Below, piece after piece: positions 7,549 through 15,852 of a stretch of 64,000 nucleotides of DNA. Where the stretch lies: positions 1 through 64,000 of the forward strand of contig CAKZQF010000204.1 of assembly GCA_937139475.1 (NCBI GenBank). The letters are read 5' to 3'. Below the pieces are notes generated by a model, which worked only from the letters and a program-made list of their open reading frames with translations, was not told the DNA's origin and made no database searches. The stretch is from an uncultured Gammaproteobacteria bacterium (GTDB taxonomy: Bacteria > Pseudomonadota > Gammaproteobacteria > Enterobacterales > Psychrobiaceae). The first letter of the stretch is position 1. The number at the start of each line of letters is the position of its first letter. The position numbers and the translations under genes were made by a program.

Positions 7549-8193
7549 GTGATAAATGTTTTTTTAGTCGATGACCATGAATTAGTACGTACTGGGATCA
7601 AGCGTCTGCTTGAAGATGTACGTGGCATCAAAGTCGTTGGCGAAGCAGATTCTGGCGAAAGTGCCGTGCAATGGTGCCGTAATAACGATACGGACATTGT
7701 ATTAATGGATATGAACATGCCAGGGATCGGTGGGATAGAAGCAACACGTCGTTTATTAAGATTAAACCCTGATGTAAAAGTAATAGTGATAAGTATTCAT
7801 GGTGAAGAACCGTACCCAACCAAAGTGATGCAAGCAGGAGCCGCTGGTTATTTGACTAAAGGTGCCGCACCAATGGAAATGATTAATGCAATTCGCCAGG
7901 TAAAAACAGGTCAACGCTACCTGTCTCCTGAAATTGCTCAACAAATGGCGTTGAGTAAATTTAAGCCGGCTGAAGATAATTCATTTCAAGCATTATCAGA
8001 GCGTGAATTACAAATAATGATGATGATAACAACCGGTCAAAAAGTTAATGATATTTCAGAGCAATTGAGCCTTAGCCCTAAAACCGTTAATTCTTATCGA
8101 TATCGTTTATTTAGTAAGCTGGAAGTCAGTGGTGATGTTGAATTAACCCATCTAGCCATTCGTCATGGTATCTTAGATACCGAGAAGCTATAG
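7549..8193 (+). CDS. uvrY: Response regulator UvrY/GacA
   Basis: A 214-residue NarL/FixJ-type regulator: receiver domain (residues 1-120) with the acidic pair in LVDDHE, the phosphoacceptor aspartate in VLMDMNMPG (about 54), and a LuxR-type helix-turn-helix (LSERELQIMMMITTGQ, LSPKTVNSYRYRLFSKL). UvrY/GacA is the partner of the BarA/GacS kinase and turns on CsrB-type small RNAs that titrate CsrA. The following uvrC gene is the conserved neighbour across gammaproteobacteria. It starts with GTG preceded by TAGGAG. The kinase gene is not in this window. Confidence 0.95.
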   Translation: MINVFLVDDHELVRTGIKRLLEDVRGIKVVGEADSGESAVQWCRNNDTDIVLMDMNMPGIGGIEATRRLLRLNPDVKVIVISIHGEEPYPTKVMQAGAAGYLTKGAAPMEMINAIRQVKTGQRYLSPEIAQQMALSKFKPAEDNSFQALSERELQIMMMITTGQKVNDISEQLSLSPKTVNSYRYRLFSKLEVSGDVELTHLAIRHGILDTEKL

Positions 8194-8228
8194 TAGTCAT
8201 TGCCAGCAACGCTATACTATTGAACACC

Positions 8229-10052
8229 ATGTTTGATCACGAATCCTTTCTAAAGAACGTCAGCAATGAAGCCGGCGTTTATCGCATGTTTGATGCCGAT
8301 GATGTGGTCATCTATGTTGGCAAAGCAAAAAATCTCAAAAAACGTCTCGCCAGTTATTTTCGTAGCAATATCACCAATGGCAAAACTCGAGTATTAGTTA
8401 GCAAAATAGCTGATATTAAAGTGATCATCACGGCGACTGAAACCGAAGCGCTGATCCTGGAAAATGATTTAATTAAGTACCACATGCCAAAATACAATGT
8501 GTTGCTTAGGGACGATAAGTCCTACCCGTTTATATTTATTTCTGAGCATAAACATCCTCGTATAACCACCCATCGCGGTGCCAAAAAGGCTAAAGGCCGT
8601 TATTTTGGGCCTTACCCGAACAGTGGGGCGGTAAGGGAAAGCCTGCACTTAATGCAAAAAATCTTTCCGATTAGGCAATGTGAAGATGCGTACTATCGCA
8701 ATCGCTCTCGCCCTTGCTTGCAATACCAGTTAAAACGGTGCCTTGCACCTTGCGTTGAAGGTAAGGTGAGTGATAGTGATTACGACAATGAAGTGAAGCT
8801 GGTGAAAATGTTTTTGTCGGGTGATAGCAAAGAAGTGTTGAGTCAAATTGTCGAACAAATGGACAAGGCGAGTATGACGCTAAACTTTGAAGCGGCAGCA
8901 CGTTATCGCGATCAACTTACCGCCTTACGCAAAGTTCAAGAGCAGCAGTGGATAAACTCTGACCAAACGGATGTTGATGTCGTGGGCTTTCATTATCAGC
9001 ATGGCATTGCTTGTTTTCATTTGCTGTTTATTCGTAACGGTAAAGTACTTGGCTCACGCAGTTACTATCCCAAGATTCCCAAGCATACCGAGGAGTCGGA
9101 ACTCTACAGTGCTTTTATCCTGCAGTTTTATTTAAATAATAACGCCGGGCGCCAGATTCCGCGTCAGATCCTCCATAGTAGTGGGGATCTTGATAATAGT
9201 GCGATTGCACAAGCATTAAGCCAAGAAGCGCAATATAAAGTCTCACTTCATGCCAATACGAGAGGAGAGCGCGCTAAGTTGGTGGAAATGGCACAACGCA
9301 ATGCGCGCATTGGCCTAGAAAGTAAACTGGCTCAAAAGGGCACACAGCTCCAGCGTGTTACGGCACTTGAAAAGGCCTTGGATAGTGACCAGTCAATTAA
9401 ACGGATGGAATGTTTTGATATTTCCCATACCAGTGGTCAGCAAACGGTCGCCTCGTGTGTAGTATTTGATCGTGAAGGCCCCGCCAAGGCACAGTACCGC
9501 AAGTTTAATATCGAAGGTATCACAGGTGGTGATGACTACGCTGCTATGAATCAAGCATTATCACGTCGCTTTGCCAATGTCAGTGACGCCGAATTGGTGC
9601 CGGATATTTTGTTTATTGATGGCGGCAAGGGACAGTTGAGCGAAGCCGAAGCTGTGATTTCAAAATATCAAGATACATTACCTAAAATGCCGTTATTGGT
9701 TGGTGTTGCAAAAGGGGAGAGCCGCAAGCCCGGTCTTGAGACATTGATGCTTGGTTATACTCGAGAAGTCATTCCACTGCCAAATGATAATCCTGCCTTA
9801 CATCTTATTCAGCATATTCGAGATGAATCACATCGTTTTGCCATCACTGGGCACCGTGCTCGTCGCGCCAAGGTAAAAAATACGTCAACACTTGAACATG
9901 TGCCAGGGGTTGGCCCAAAGCGTCGTCAGGCCTTAATAAAGTACTTAGGTGGCATGCAGGGTTTGAAACAAGCAAGCGCCGATGAAATCGCTAAGGTTCC
10001 CGGAATCAGTCAAGAACTCGCGCAAGTTATATTTGATAGTTTAAAACACTAG
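8229..10052 (+). CDS. uvrC: Excinuclease ABC subunit C
   Basis: UvrC makes both incisions in nucleotide excision repair. The N-terminal GIY-YIG nuclease is clear (AGVYRMFD, VIYVGKAKNLKKRL), followed by the cysteine-containing linker, the UVR helix (NFEAAARYRDQL) that binds UvrB, the RNase H-like C-terminal nuclease (FDISHTSG, FIDGGKGQ), and two helix-hairpin-helix motifs (VPGVGPKRRQAL, VPGISQELAQ). Length is about 607. ATG 8229 aligns with the E. coli start; a TTG at 8220 is in frame, and neither has a strong ribosome site. It follows uvrY by 35 bases, so the two are probably read together. Confidence 0.95.
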   Translation: MFDHESFLKNVSNEAGVYRMFDADDVVIYVGKAKNLKKRLASYFRSNITNGKTRVLVSKIADIKVIITATETEALILENDLIKYHMPKYNVLLRDDKSYPFIFISEHKHPRITTHRGAKKAKGRYFGPYPNSGAVRESLHLMQKIFPIRQCEDAYYRNRSRPCLQYQLKRCLAPCVEGKVSDSDYDNEVKLVKMFLSGDSKEVLSQIVEQMDKASMTLNFEAAARYRDQLTALRKVQEQQWINSDQTDVDVVGFHYQHGIACFHLLFIRNGKVLGSRSYYPKIPKHTEESELYSAFILQFYLNNNAGRQIPRQILHSSGDLDNSAIAQALSQEAQYKVSLHANTRGERAKLVEMAQRNARIGLESKLAQKGTQLQRVTALEKALDSDQSIKRMECFDISHTSGQQTVASCVVFDREGPAKAQYRKFNIEGITGGDDYAAMNQALSRRFANVSDAELVPDILFIDGGKGQLSEAEAVISKYQDTLPKMPLLVGVAKGESRKPGLETLMLGYTREVIPLPNDNPALHLIQHIRDESHRFAITGHRARRAKVKNTSTLEHVPGVGPKRRQALIKYLGGMQGLKQASADEIAKVPGISQELAQVIFDSLKH

Positions 10053-10155
10053 TGGATGTTTTATCGCCAGTTATCCAGTCGTGTTGGCATCGGGTTTGTA
10101 TTACTGTGCGCTTTAGGGCAACATAAGGGCACATTCAATTAGTTAGCTTGCCACG

Positions 10156-10707
10156 ATGCCTTTAACCATTCCAAATATGTTAACCCTATTACGGGTTGTT
10201 TTAATTCCCGTTTTTCTCGCTTCTTTTTTTGCGCCTACTGAGCATCGCTATTTAATCGCCGCCTTTATTTTTTGGTTTGCTGCTGGCACGGACATGCTCG
10301 ATGGTTATTTAGCAAGAAAACTGAATCAAAGTACAAAATTTGGTGCATTTTTAGACCCTGTTGCGGATAAAGTCATGGTATGTGGGGCTTTGGTCTTGCT
10401 AAGCCAGGATTATAATAGCGTGTGGATGACGGTGCCTGCGATTATCATGATATCTCGAGAAATCATTATTAGTGCATTACGCGAATGGATGGCTGAATTG
10501 GGCAAACGGGGAATTGTTGCCGTGTCTATTTGGGGAAAAATTAAAACCGCAGCTCAAATGTTAGCTATTATTGCACTTTTATCTCGCTACAATGAGTTTG
10601 TAATCAATATCGGCTATGGATTATTGGCTATTGCAACGGCGTTAACGATCTCTTCTATGGTTAGTTACCTGTGGGCTGCGACTCATAGCTTAAAGCAAGA
10701 GGCATAA
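10156..10707 (+). CDS. pgsA: CDP-diacylglycerol-glycerol-3-phosphate 3-phosphatidyltransferase
   Basis: PgsA makes phosphatidylglycerol phosphate, the committed step to phosphatidylglycerol and cardiolipin, in the inner membrane. The CDP-alcohol phosphotransferase motif DG-x2-AR-x8-G-x3-D-x3-D is complete in DMLDGYLARKLNQS and FGAFLDPVADK. Several membrane helices are evident and the length (183) is normal. It follows uvrC and precedes the tRNA operon, the same order as uvrY-uvrC-pgsA-glyW-cysT-leuZ of E. coli. Confidence 0.95.
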   Translation: MPLTIPNMLTLLRVVLIPVFLASFFAPTEHRYLIAAFIFWFAAGTDMLDGYLARKLNQSTKFGAFLDPVADKVMVCGALVLLSQDYNSVWMTVPAIIMISREIIISALREWMAELGKRGIVAVSIWGKIKTAAQMLAIIALLSRYNEFVINIGYGLLAIATALTISSMVSYLWAATHSLKQEA

Positions 10708-10794
10708 ATCTGATTGATTTTAGGCCAGATAGCGTTAAAGTTGTTCTTTTCGTTGGATAATTGGCCAAGTGAAACAAAAAGATAAAAAACATTG

Positions 10795-10822
10795 TTGACT
10801 CCCCTTAATAAATCATTAGAAT
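10795..10822 (+). promoter_or_regulatory. Promoter of the tRNA operon
   Basis: TTGACT at 10795-10800 and TAGAAT at 10817-10822 are separated by 16 bases. A GC-rich GCGCTGC follows directly, like the discriminator of stringently controlled stable-RNA promoters. The first tRNA begins 77 bases beyond the -10. Confidence 0.75.
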
Positions 10823-10899
10823 GCGCTGCATCGGATGACAACAACGAACCACAAAAAACGTAGTTCACTTGAAGTTAAACGATGTTTGTAAATTGAAGT

Positions 10900-10975
10900 G
10901 CGACTTTAGCTCAGCTGGTAGAGCGCGACCTTGCCAAGGTCGAGGTCACGAGTTCGAACCTCGTAAGTCGCTCCA
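10900..10975 (+). tRNA. tRNA-Gly (GCC), copy 1
   Basis: 76 bases with encoded CCA. The 7-base acceptor stem GCGACTT/AAGTCGC closes the cloverleaf, the anticodon loop is CTTGCCAAG with anticodon GCC, and GTTCGAACC forms the T arm. First gene of the operon; identical to the copy at 11243. Confidence 0.97.
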
Positions 10976-10992
10976 AATTTACAGAAGATATC

Positions 10993-11066
10993 GGCGGGTT
11001 GGCAGAGTGGCCATGCAGCGGATTGCAAATCCGTCCACCTCGGTTCGACTCCGGGACCCGCCTCCA
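10993..11066 (+). tRNA. tRNA-Cys (GCA)
   Basis: 74 bases including CCA. Acceptor GGCGGGT/ACCCGCC, anticodon GCA within ATTGCAAAT, T arm GGTTCGACTCC. It corresponds to cysT in the E. coli glyW-cysT-leuZ operon. Only one copy is present although its neighbours are doubled. Confidence 0.97.
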
Positions 11067-11107
11067 TTATCTTGTAATGGATATGATATCTAAAAAAACA
11101 CTGTGTC

Positions 11108-11192
11108 GCCCGGGTGGTGGAATTGGTAGACACAGGGGATTTAAAATCCCCCGCCTTCGGGTGTGACGGTTCAAGTCCGTCTCCGGGCACCA
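11108..11192 (+). tRNA. tRNA-Leu (TAA), copy 1
   Basis: 85 bases including CCA, with the long class II variable arm. Acceptor GCCCGGG/CCGGGCA region, anticodon TAA in ATTTAAAAT, variable arm stem CGCC-TTCG-GGTG. It corresponds to leuZ. Confidence 0.96.
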
Positions 11193-11242
11193 ACATGGTG
11201 TATATGTTAACGATGCCAGTCGTTATCATAAAGATACAAAAT

Positions 11243-11318
11243 GCGACTTTAGCTCAGCTGGTAGAGCGCGACCTTGCCAAGGTCGAGGTCACGAGTTCGA
11301 ACCTCGTAAGTCGCTCCA
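11243..11318 (+). tRNA. tRNA-Gly (GCC), copy 2
   Basis: Identical over all 76 bases to the copy at 10900, with different flanks. It begins the second Gly-Leu pair of the operon, which points to tandem duplication. Confidence 0.97.
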
Positions 11319-11387
11319 ATTTGAATGTTTCCTGTCATTCATAATTGACCACAGATTTGTCTTGTTTAAGATAGACAAACATCCGTT

Positions 11388-11472
11388 GCCCGGGTGGTGG
11401 AATTGGTAGACACAGGGGATTTAAAATCCCCCGACTTCGGTTGTGACGGTTCAAGTCCGTCTCCGGGCACCA
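11388..11472 (+). tRNA. tRNA-Leu (TAA), copy 2
   Basis: 85 bases with CCA, anticodon TAA. It differs from the copy at 11108 at two places in the variable arm (CGCC to CGAC and GGTG to GTTG), a matched C-G to A-U change that keeps the stem. Last tRNA of the operon. No clear terminator follows. Confidence 0.96.
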
Positions 11473-11653
11473 CCTTATCTCTTTATTTAAATCTTCAAGC
11501 CAATTTTCTAAAATATTTCCATAAAATAATTTTCTTCTGTGCTTTGCAAAGTAAGCTACTCATAACTATTGTGTTAATGATTTTTCCTACGGCTGGAATT
11601 AATTGTATGCTCAGGTTACCCTTAGTCAATTAGGGAAAGGGTGTAATAGACTG

Positions 11654-12559
11654 ATGATGCGTTTAATATTGTGGTTAATTTTTGGTTTTCTACCGGCTGT
11701 AGTATTGGCGCAACGGTATGAGCTACCTGATAATGGTAGTAAATTGATTGGGCAAGTACAAGTGCACCAGGTCAAGCAAGGGGAGTACTTTGACTTGATC
11801 GCCAAACAATATAATGTCGGTATGCTCGCACTGATGGCAGCGAATCCTAATATTGACCCATTTCTACCGGCCGTTGGTCAACTGCTAACAATTCCAAGTC
11901 ATATGTTGCTACCTGATGCTCCAAGGCGAGGTATCGTGGTTAACCTACCGGAATTGAGACTCTATTATTACCCAAAAGACAGTAATGAAGTCCATGTTTT
12001 CCCGGTTGGCATTGGCCGGATTGGACGGGAGACACCGCAAATGAACTCAAAAGTTAAGGTGAAAATTCCTAATCCAAGTTGGACGCCGAGTCCCAAATTA
12101 CGCCAAGAGTATTTGGCTAAATATGCTAAACCGTTGCCAGCGATTGTGCCTGCTGGTCCGGATAATCCGCTAGGGAAATATGCCATGCAACTTGCCCATG
12201 GTAGGGGAAACTACCTTATTCACGGCACTAATCAAAATTTTGGTATTGGCATGAGAGTGAGCTCCGGTTGTATTCGGCTATATCCTCAAGATATTAAATG
12301 GTTGTTCGACAATACTAGCATTGGCGAATCAGTTGTAGTGATAAATCAGACAGTTAAAATTTCATCTGAACCAAATGGAGACAAACTTATCGAAGTGCAT
12401 TCGCCGTTATCAAAACAAAATGGCCAACTGCCGAAAAAGAAAACGCTGCCACCTAAGTTGACTAATCTTATTAGGCTCGAAGGAGTAGACAGAACGATGG
12501 TGGGTCAGGCGTTGGTGTCACAAAGTGGCATGCCCGTTAACTTTGGTATTACTCAATAG
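11654..12559 (+). CDS. L,D-transpeptidase (ErfK/YbiS/YcfS/YnhG type) with LysM domain
   Basis: A periplasmic enzyme that, in this group, cross-links murein or joins Lpp to it. A signal peptide (MMRLILWLIFGFLPAVVLA) is followed by a LysM domain (VHQVKQGEYFDLIAKQYNVG) and the YkuD catalytic domain with HGTNQNFGIG and the catalytic cysteine in SSGCIRLYP. The long frame begins at TTG 11603, but ATG 11654 starts directly at the signal peptide. About 300 residues match the E. coli paralogues. It is convergent with lpp 47 bases away, whose product ends in the lysine such enzymes attach to murein. Confidence 0.92.
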   Translation: MMRLILWLIFGFLPAVVLAQRYELPDNGSKLIGQVQVHQVKQGEYFDLIAKQYNVGMLALMAANPNIDPFLPAVGQLLTIPSHMLLPDAPRRGIVVNLPELRLYYYPKDSNEVHVFPVGIGRIGRETPQMNSKVKVKIPNPSWTPSPKLRQEYLAKYAKPLPAIVPAGPDNPLGKYAMQLAHGRGNYLIHGTNQNFGIGMRVSSGCIRLYPQDIKWLFDNTSIGESVVVINQTVKISSEPNGDKLIEVHSPLSKQNGQLPKKKTLPPKLTNLIRLEGVDRTMVGQALVSQSGMPVNFGITQ

Positions 12560-12574
12560 TTTAACTTAAAGTAA

Positions 12575-12595
12575 TGGCAACAAACTGCGTTGCCA
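12575..12595. terminator. Hairpin between the convergent ldt and lpp genes
   Basis: TGGCAAC (12575-12581) pairs perfectly with GTTGCCA (12589-12595) over a 7-base loop, midway between the two converging stops. Neither side has a good T-tract, so bidirectional termination is only likely. Confidence 0.5.
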
Positions 12596-12606
12596 GAACT
12601 GAGTTC

Positions 12607-12894
12607 TTACTTTTTATAAGAAGCGGCTATATTGTCAATCCGCTCATTTGCGCGCATTGCTTCATCTGCCGCTGCCTTTGCGGCAGACGCTGCCGCTTGT
12701 GCGCTTGAGGCGGCCGCTTTAGTATCGGCCGCTAGACTGCTATGCTCGGCTTTTAGCGAGTTGACCTCTGATGATAGCTGATCTACTTTATTGGATAAAC
12801 TTGCAACACTTTCTTCAAGTGCTGAAGTATTGGCGCAACCACCTAACGTAGCTACGATTGCGATACCTGTCACTGTAAGTAATTTTCTGTTCAT
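12607..12894 (-). CDS. lpp: Major outer membrane lipoprotein Lpp (Braun lipoprotein)
   Basis: A 95-residue lipoprotein: signal peptide with lipobox LGGC (cysteine at about 20), heptad-repeat trimer helix (LEESVASLSNKVDQLSSEVNSL), an alanine-rich stretch (AAASSAQAAASAAKAAADEA), and the ending IDNIAASYKK, whose terminal lysine would be linked to meso-diaminopimelate. E. coli Lpp is 78 residues; the extra length is the alanine-rich part of the rod, which would increase the distance from outer membrane to murein. The facing L,D-transpeptidase gene is the probable linking enzyme. Confidence 0.92.
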   Translation of the reverse strand: MNRKLLTVTGIAIVATLGGCANTSALEESVASLSNKVDQLSSEVNSLKAEHSSLAADTKAAASSAQAAASAAKAAADEAMRANERIDNIAASYKK

Positions 12895-13228
12895 GGAAAT
12901 ACCCCTTTAAATGCATTTGGAATCAGTTGTTTTTATGGATAATACAACAATTTAAGTATGTCACAGCTTTTTTTATTTACCAAATATTTAGCAATTTTGA
13001 TACATTATTATTACATCTTTCGGCGTTCGAATACTTGAATGTCATGGTGTGTACGTTGCTGATTTTTAAAGGCAAAGGTATTACAAAGCAATTAACTTAA
13101 GCGGTGTTTATATTATTTACCCATAAACTGCGCACTTTTTGACCTTGGTCAATGCATGTGGTGGTTAAAAAGTAGGCAGTGAATTATACTTTATCTGGTA
13201 GTTAAAATTAAATTCAAATGGGAGAGAA
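12895..13228. other. Intergenic region between lpp and hsp20
   Basis: Divergent 334-base region. It must hold the lpp promoter and the hsp20 promoter. A CTTGAA at 13034-13039 recalls a sigma-32 -35 box, but no CCCCAT-type -10 lies at the right distance. GGGAGAG before hsp20 is its ribosome binding site. No RNA gene is seen. Confidence 0.4.
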
Positions 13229-13672
13229 ATGATGAATATTATTAAACGTAAATCAGAGTTTCCGTCTGTGTTTGATGAAGTGGATGACCTTTTTCAAGGT
13301 TTTTTCCGTCCGGTAGCACAGGCAAACCTAACTAATAGTTCTAACCACTACCCAGCAGTGGACATCGACGAAACTGATTCGAATTATCTTCTAATAGCTG
13401 AATTACCAGGCTTTGATAAAGAAGATATCAAAGTGTCTTTTCATGATGGGAAGTTAGTGATTAAGGCAGAGCATAAAGAGCAATCGGAGAGTAAAAAAGA
13501 AGGGAGCGTGATAAAGGAACGCCGTTTTGGACAATTTTATAGAAGCTTTAATTTTGGCAGCAATGTTAAAGAGAGTGAAATTGTCGCTAACTATGAAAAG
13601 GGTTTATTAGAGCTAACAATTCCAAAATCTAATGAGAGTAAAGCGCAAGAAAGACAAATTGAGGTTAACTAA
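13229..13672 (+). CDS. Hsp20/alpha-crystallin small heat shock protein
   Basis: A 147-residue ATP-independent holdase. The alpha-crystallin domain spans about 40-135 and has the hallmarks LLIAELPGFDKEDIKVSFHDGKLVIKAE and YEKGLLELTIPKS (the G-x-L motif). It resembles the Hsp20 class with PxVDIxE rather than IbpA/IbpB. The short C-terminal tail lacks a clear IxI motif. GGGAGAG precedes the start. It stands alone at the head of a stress and redox gene block. Confidence 0.9.
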   Translation: MMNIIKRKSEFPSVFDEVDDLFQGFFRPVAQANLTNSSNHYPAVDIDETDSNYLLIAELPGFDKEDIKVSFHDGKLVIKAEHKEQSESKKEGSVIKERRFGQFYRSFNFGSNVKESEIVANYEKGLLELTIPKSNESKAQERQIEVN

Positions 13673-13943
13673 CATTTGATGATTTATTGTAGCCTTAATG
13701 GCTATAGGGTGTGGATGCCTTGCTCGCCACACTATCCAGTGCTCTTTCAACTGCAGGTATCATAGAAAGAGACAAATCGGAGCTGAAAAATAAGGAAGTA
13801 GATATCTATTTGAGTATTTGGGTTAATACGTGCAATTGTTACCGACGATGAAGTTGCTCTGATTTTCTAAGTTGGAATATGTCCGTTGGTTAGAATGCAG
13901 TTTAATTCAAAGCATATCAGTTTCTAACCATTATGGAGGAAGT

Positions 13944-14405
13944 ATGAGATATTCAATAGTTTACCTGCTGGCAATAGTCGTCATTGGTTTAGCCGGATGT
14001 GATACTGGTCCTAGTTCGACAAGAGGATTTAGTTTGCCAGAGGGCAATGCTGAAAATGGAAAATTGGTTTTTATGAAATACCAATGCCTCGCGTGCCATC
14101 AAATGGCTGATGTTGAGCCCTCTGCTGACATTATTGATAACCCTAACCTTTCAGTACGCCTTGGCGGAAAGTCCACTCGAGTAAAAACCTACGCTGATTT
14201 ACTAACTTCAGTGATAAATCCTTCACATCGGCTAGCCAAAGGCTACCGAAGTAGTGATATTCAAGTTGATGGAGTGTCAAAGATGAAGGTCTATAATGAT
14301 GTCATGACAGTAACGGAACTGGTTGATTTGGTTACTTTTTTACAAGGGAATTATGAGGTCATTCCTTATACAAGGCCTAATTACCAGTATTACAAATATA
14401 AGTAA
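13944..14405 (+). CDS. Mono-heme cytochrome c lipoprotein
   Basis: A signal peptide ends in the lipobox IGLAGC, so the protein should be anchored to a membrane and face the periplasm. One heme-binding site CLACH (about residue 50) follows NGKLVFMKYQ. The C-terminal part (VMTVTELVDLVTFLQ) is the usual last helix of class I cytochromes c; candidate methionine ligands are in VSKMKVYNDVM. 154 residues from ATG 13944, which has GGAGGA in front; the frame is open 24 codons upstream. The electron partner is not evident. The universal stress protein gene follows 38 bases later. Confidence 0.85.
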   Translation: MRYSIVYLLAIVVIGLAGCDTGPSSTRGFSLPEGNAENGKLVFMKYQCLACHQMADVEPSADIIDNPNLSVRLGGKSTRVKTYADLLTSVINPSHRLAKGYRSSDIQVDGVSKMKVYNDVMTVTELVDLVTFLQGNYEVIPYTRPNYQYYKYK

Positions 14406-14443
14406 TTTTTAAGCTTACAGTGATTAACTTTAGGAGCAAGAGG

Positions 14444-14875
14444 ATGAGTAAACCACTTTATGTTGTAGCTGTTGATGGCAGTGAATGGGGAGAACGAGCC
14501 GCAGCAAGAGCAATTAGCTTAGCTAAAAAAACAGATGCCAAAGTTAAGTTTATAACGGTGATGGATTGGTCAACATTACAGCCGATGATGATCGACAGTG
14601 CACCATCACCGTTGTTAGACAAGGAAACTGAAGAGAAGAACACGATAAAGCGAGTGTTAACCCCTTTGCTTGAGAAGTACCATGAGATGGATATTGCATC
14701 TGACTTGCTATGGGGAGATCCCGTCGTTGTGATTCTTGAGCAACTTAAGCTTTCTCATGCCAGCATGTTATTTGTTGGCAGAAAAGGGCGCTCACGTTTT
14801 GTTGATATCTTACTCGGTAGTGTTGCAAACAAGCTTGCACACCGGGCAGGTGTGCCAATTGTATTAGTTCCTTGA
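14444..14875 (+). CDS. Universal stress protein (UspA family)
   Basis: A single Usp domain of 143 residues. The N-terminal strand is YVVAVDGSEW and the ATP-binding signature G-x2-G-x9-GS is complete (GRKGRSRFVDILLGSVANKL), so it should be of the nucleotide-binding kind. ATG 14444 is preceded by AGGAG and chosen over an upstream in-frame GTG-type start at 14420. Probably co-transcribed with the cytochrome c gene and convergent with the histidine kinase gene. Confidence 0.9.
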   Translation: MSKPLYVVAVDGSEWGERAAARAISLAKKTDAKVKFITVMDWSTLQPMMIDSAPSPLLDKETEEKNTIKRVLTPLLEKYHEMDIASDLLWGDPVVVILEQLKLSHASMLFVGRKGRSRFVDILLGSVANKLAHRAGVPIVLVP

Positions 14876-14898
14876 CCTTACATAAGTCATTACCGTAG

Positions 14899-15852
14899 TC
14901 ATAGACTGGAGACGATAGGTAGTCGTACCTCAAATACACTGCCTTCACCTTCTTTACTTTCGACGAGAATATCGCCCTGATGATCAGTTACAATACCGTA
15001 GGCAACTGCCATTCCCATGCCGGTCCCTTGACCCACTGGTTTTGTGGTAAAAAACGGAACAAATATTTGTTTTTTCACTTCCTTGGACATACCACAACCG
15101 TTATCCTGAACCCGGATGATAATCGTATCATCCTCGCTGTGGCAGGTTATTTTTATTGTCGGATTAAGCACATCTTTGGTTGCGTGCTTTGCATTAATAA
15201 TTAAATTGAGAAAGACTTGGTTTAATTCATTTGGGTTGCATAACGTATTGGGCAAAGGTTCTAATGCCAACTGTAGATCGACGGCTCCCTTTAACTCACT
15301 ATCGATTAATTTTAACGTGCCCTTAATGCCGGTAAGTAAGTCGCTATCAATCATGTCGCTACTTTGGGTTCTTGAAAAACTACTCAAATTGTCAACTATA
15401 TCACGGACCCGTAATAACCCATCCCCAGTATCCTCTAGCAATCCAACAATGTCATCACTTACGTACGTTAGGTCTTCTTGCTCGATTAATTGGCTGATTG
15501 CTTTGCTAGCCTGAGGGTTAAATTGGCCATCAAGGAGCATTGCCTGTGTTAACTTAAATAAATGTTGATAGGATTGTGTATAGGTTACCAAAGTTTCCAT
15601 ATTGCTTAGAACGAATGCTAGCGGGTTGTTAATTTCGTGTGCTATACCCGCTGAAAGGGTCCCCAGCGTCGCTAATTTCTCAGTCTTTAACATTGCTGTT
15701 TCACGTTCGCGCAGGGTGACATAGCTTTCGCGTAGCTTTATTTCTTTTTGAAACAGTTGACGAGATTTTTCTTCGAGCAAATGCTCTGCCTTTAGTCTTG
15801 CTTTCTTTTCACGCTGGTAGGCTTGTAAATACGGGTTATTCTCTTTATTCAT
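14899..15852 (-). CDS. Soluble histidine kinase linked to H-NOX (HnoK-like)
   Basis: A 317-residue kinase without membrane segments or sensor domain. A coiled coil (residues 8-60) leads to the H-box AGIAHEINNPLAF with phospho-accepting His72, and a HATPase domain with NLIINAKHA (N), DNGCGM (G1), FFTTKPVGQGTGMGMAVAYG (F/G2). Its start overlaps the stop of the H-NOX gene (TAATG), so the two are translationally coupled. In Shewanella and Vibrio, NO-bound H-NOX inhibits such a kinase in trans. The receiver target is probably the divergent REC-HDOD protein at 16741 (inference). Confidence 0.9.
   Translation of the reverse strand: MNKENNPYLQAYQREKKARLKAEHLLEEKSRQLFQKEIKLRESYVTLRERETAMLKTEKLATLGTLSAGIAHEINNPLAFVLSNMETLVTYTQSYQHLFKLTQAMLLDGQFNPQASKAISQLIEQEDLTYVSDDIVGLLEDTGDGLLRVRDIVDNLSSFSRTQSSDMIDSDLLTGIKGTLKLIDSELKGAVDLQLALEPLPNTLCNPNELNQVFLNLIINAKHATKDVLNPTIKITCHSEDDTIIIRVQDNGCGMSKEVKKQIFVPFFTTKPVGQGTGMGMAVAYGIVTDHQGDILVESKEGEGSVFEVRLPIVSSL

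Noticed and set aside
10869..11633. Open frames of 60-110 codons across the tRNA cluster on both strands
   Set aside because: They run through five well-formed tRNA genes and repeat their sequence (for example the VELVDTGDLKSP run); they are shadows of the tRNAs.
13673..13943. Possible small gene between hsp20 and the cytochrome c gene
   Set aside because: Frames are short and broken and lack ribosome sites; the peptides resemble nothing known.
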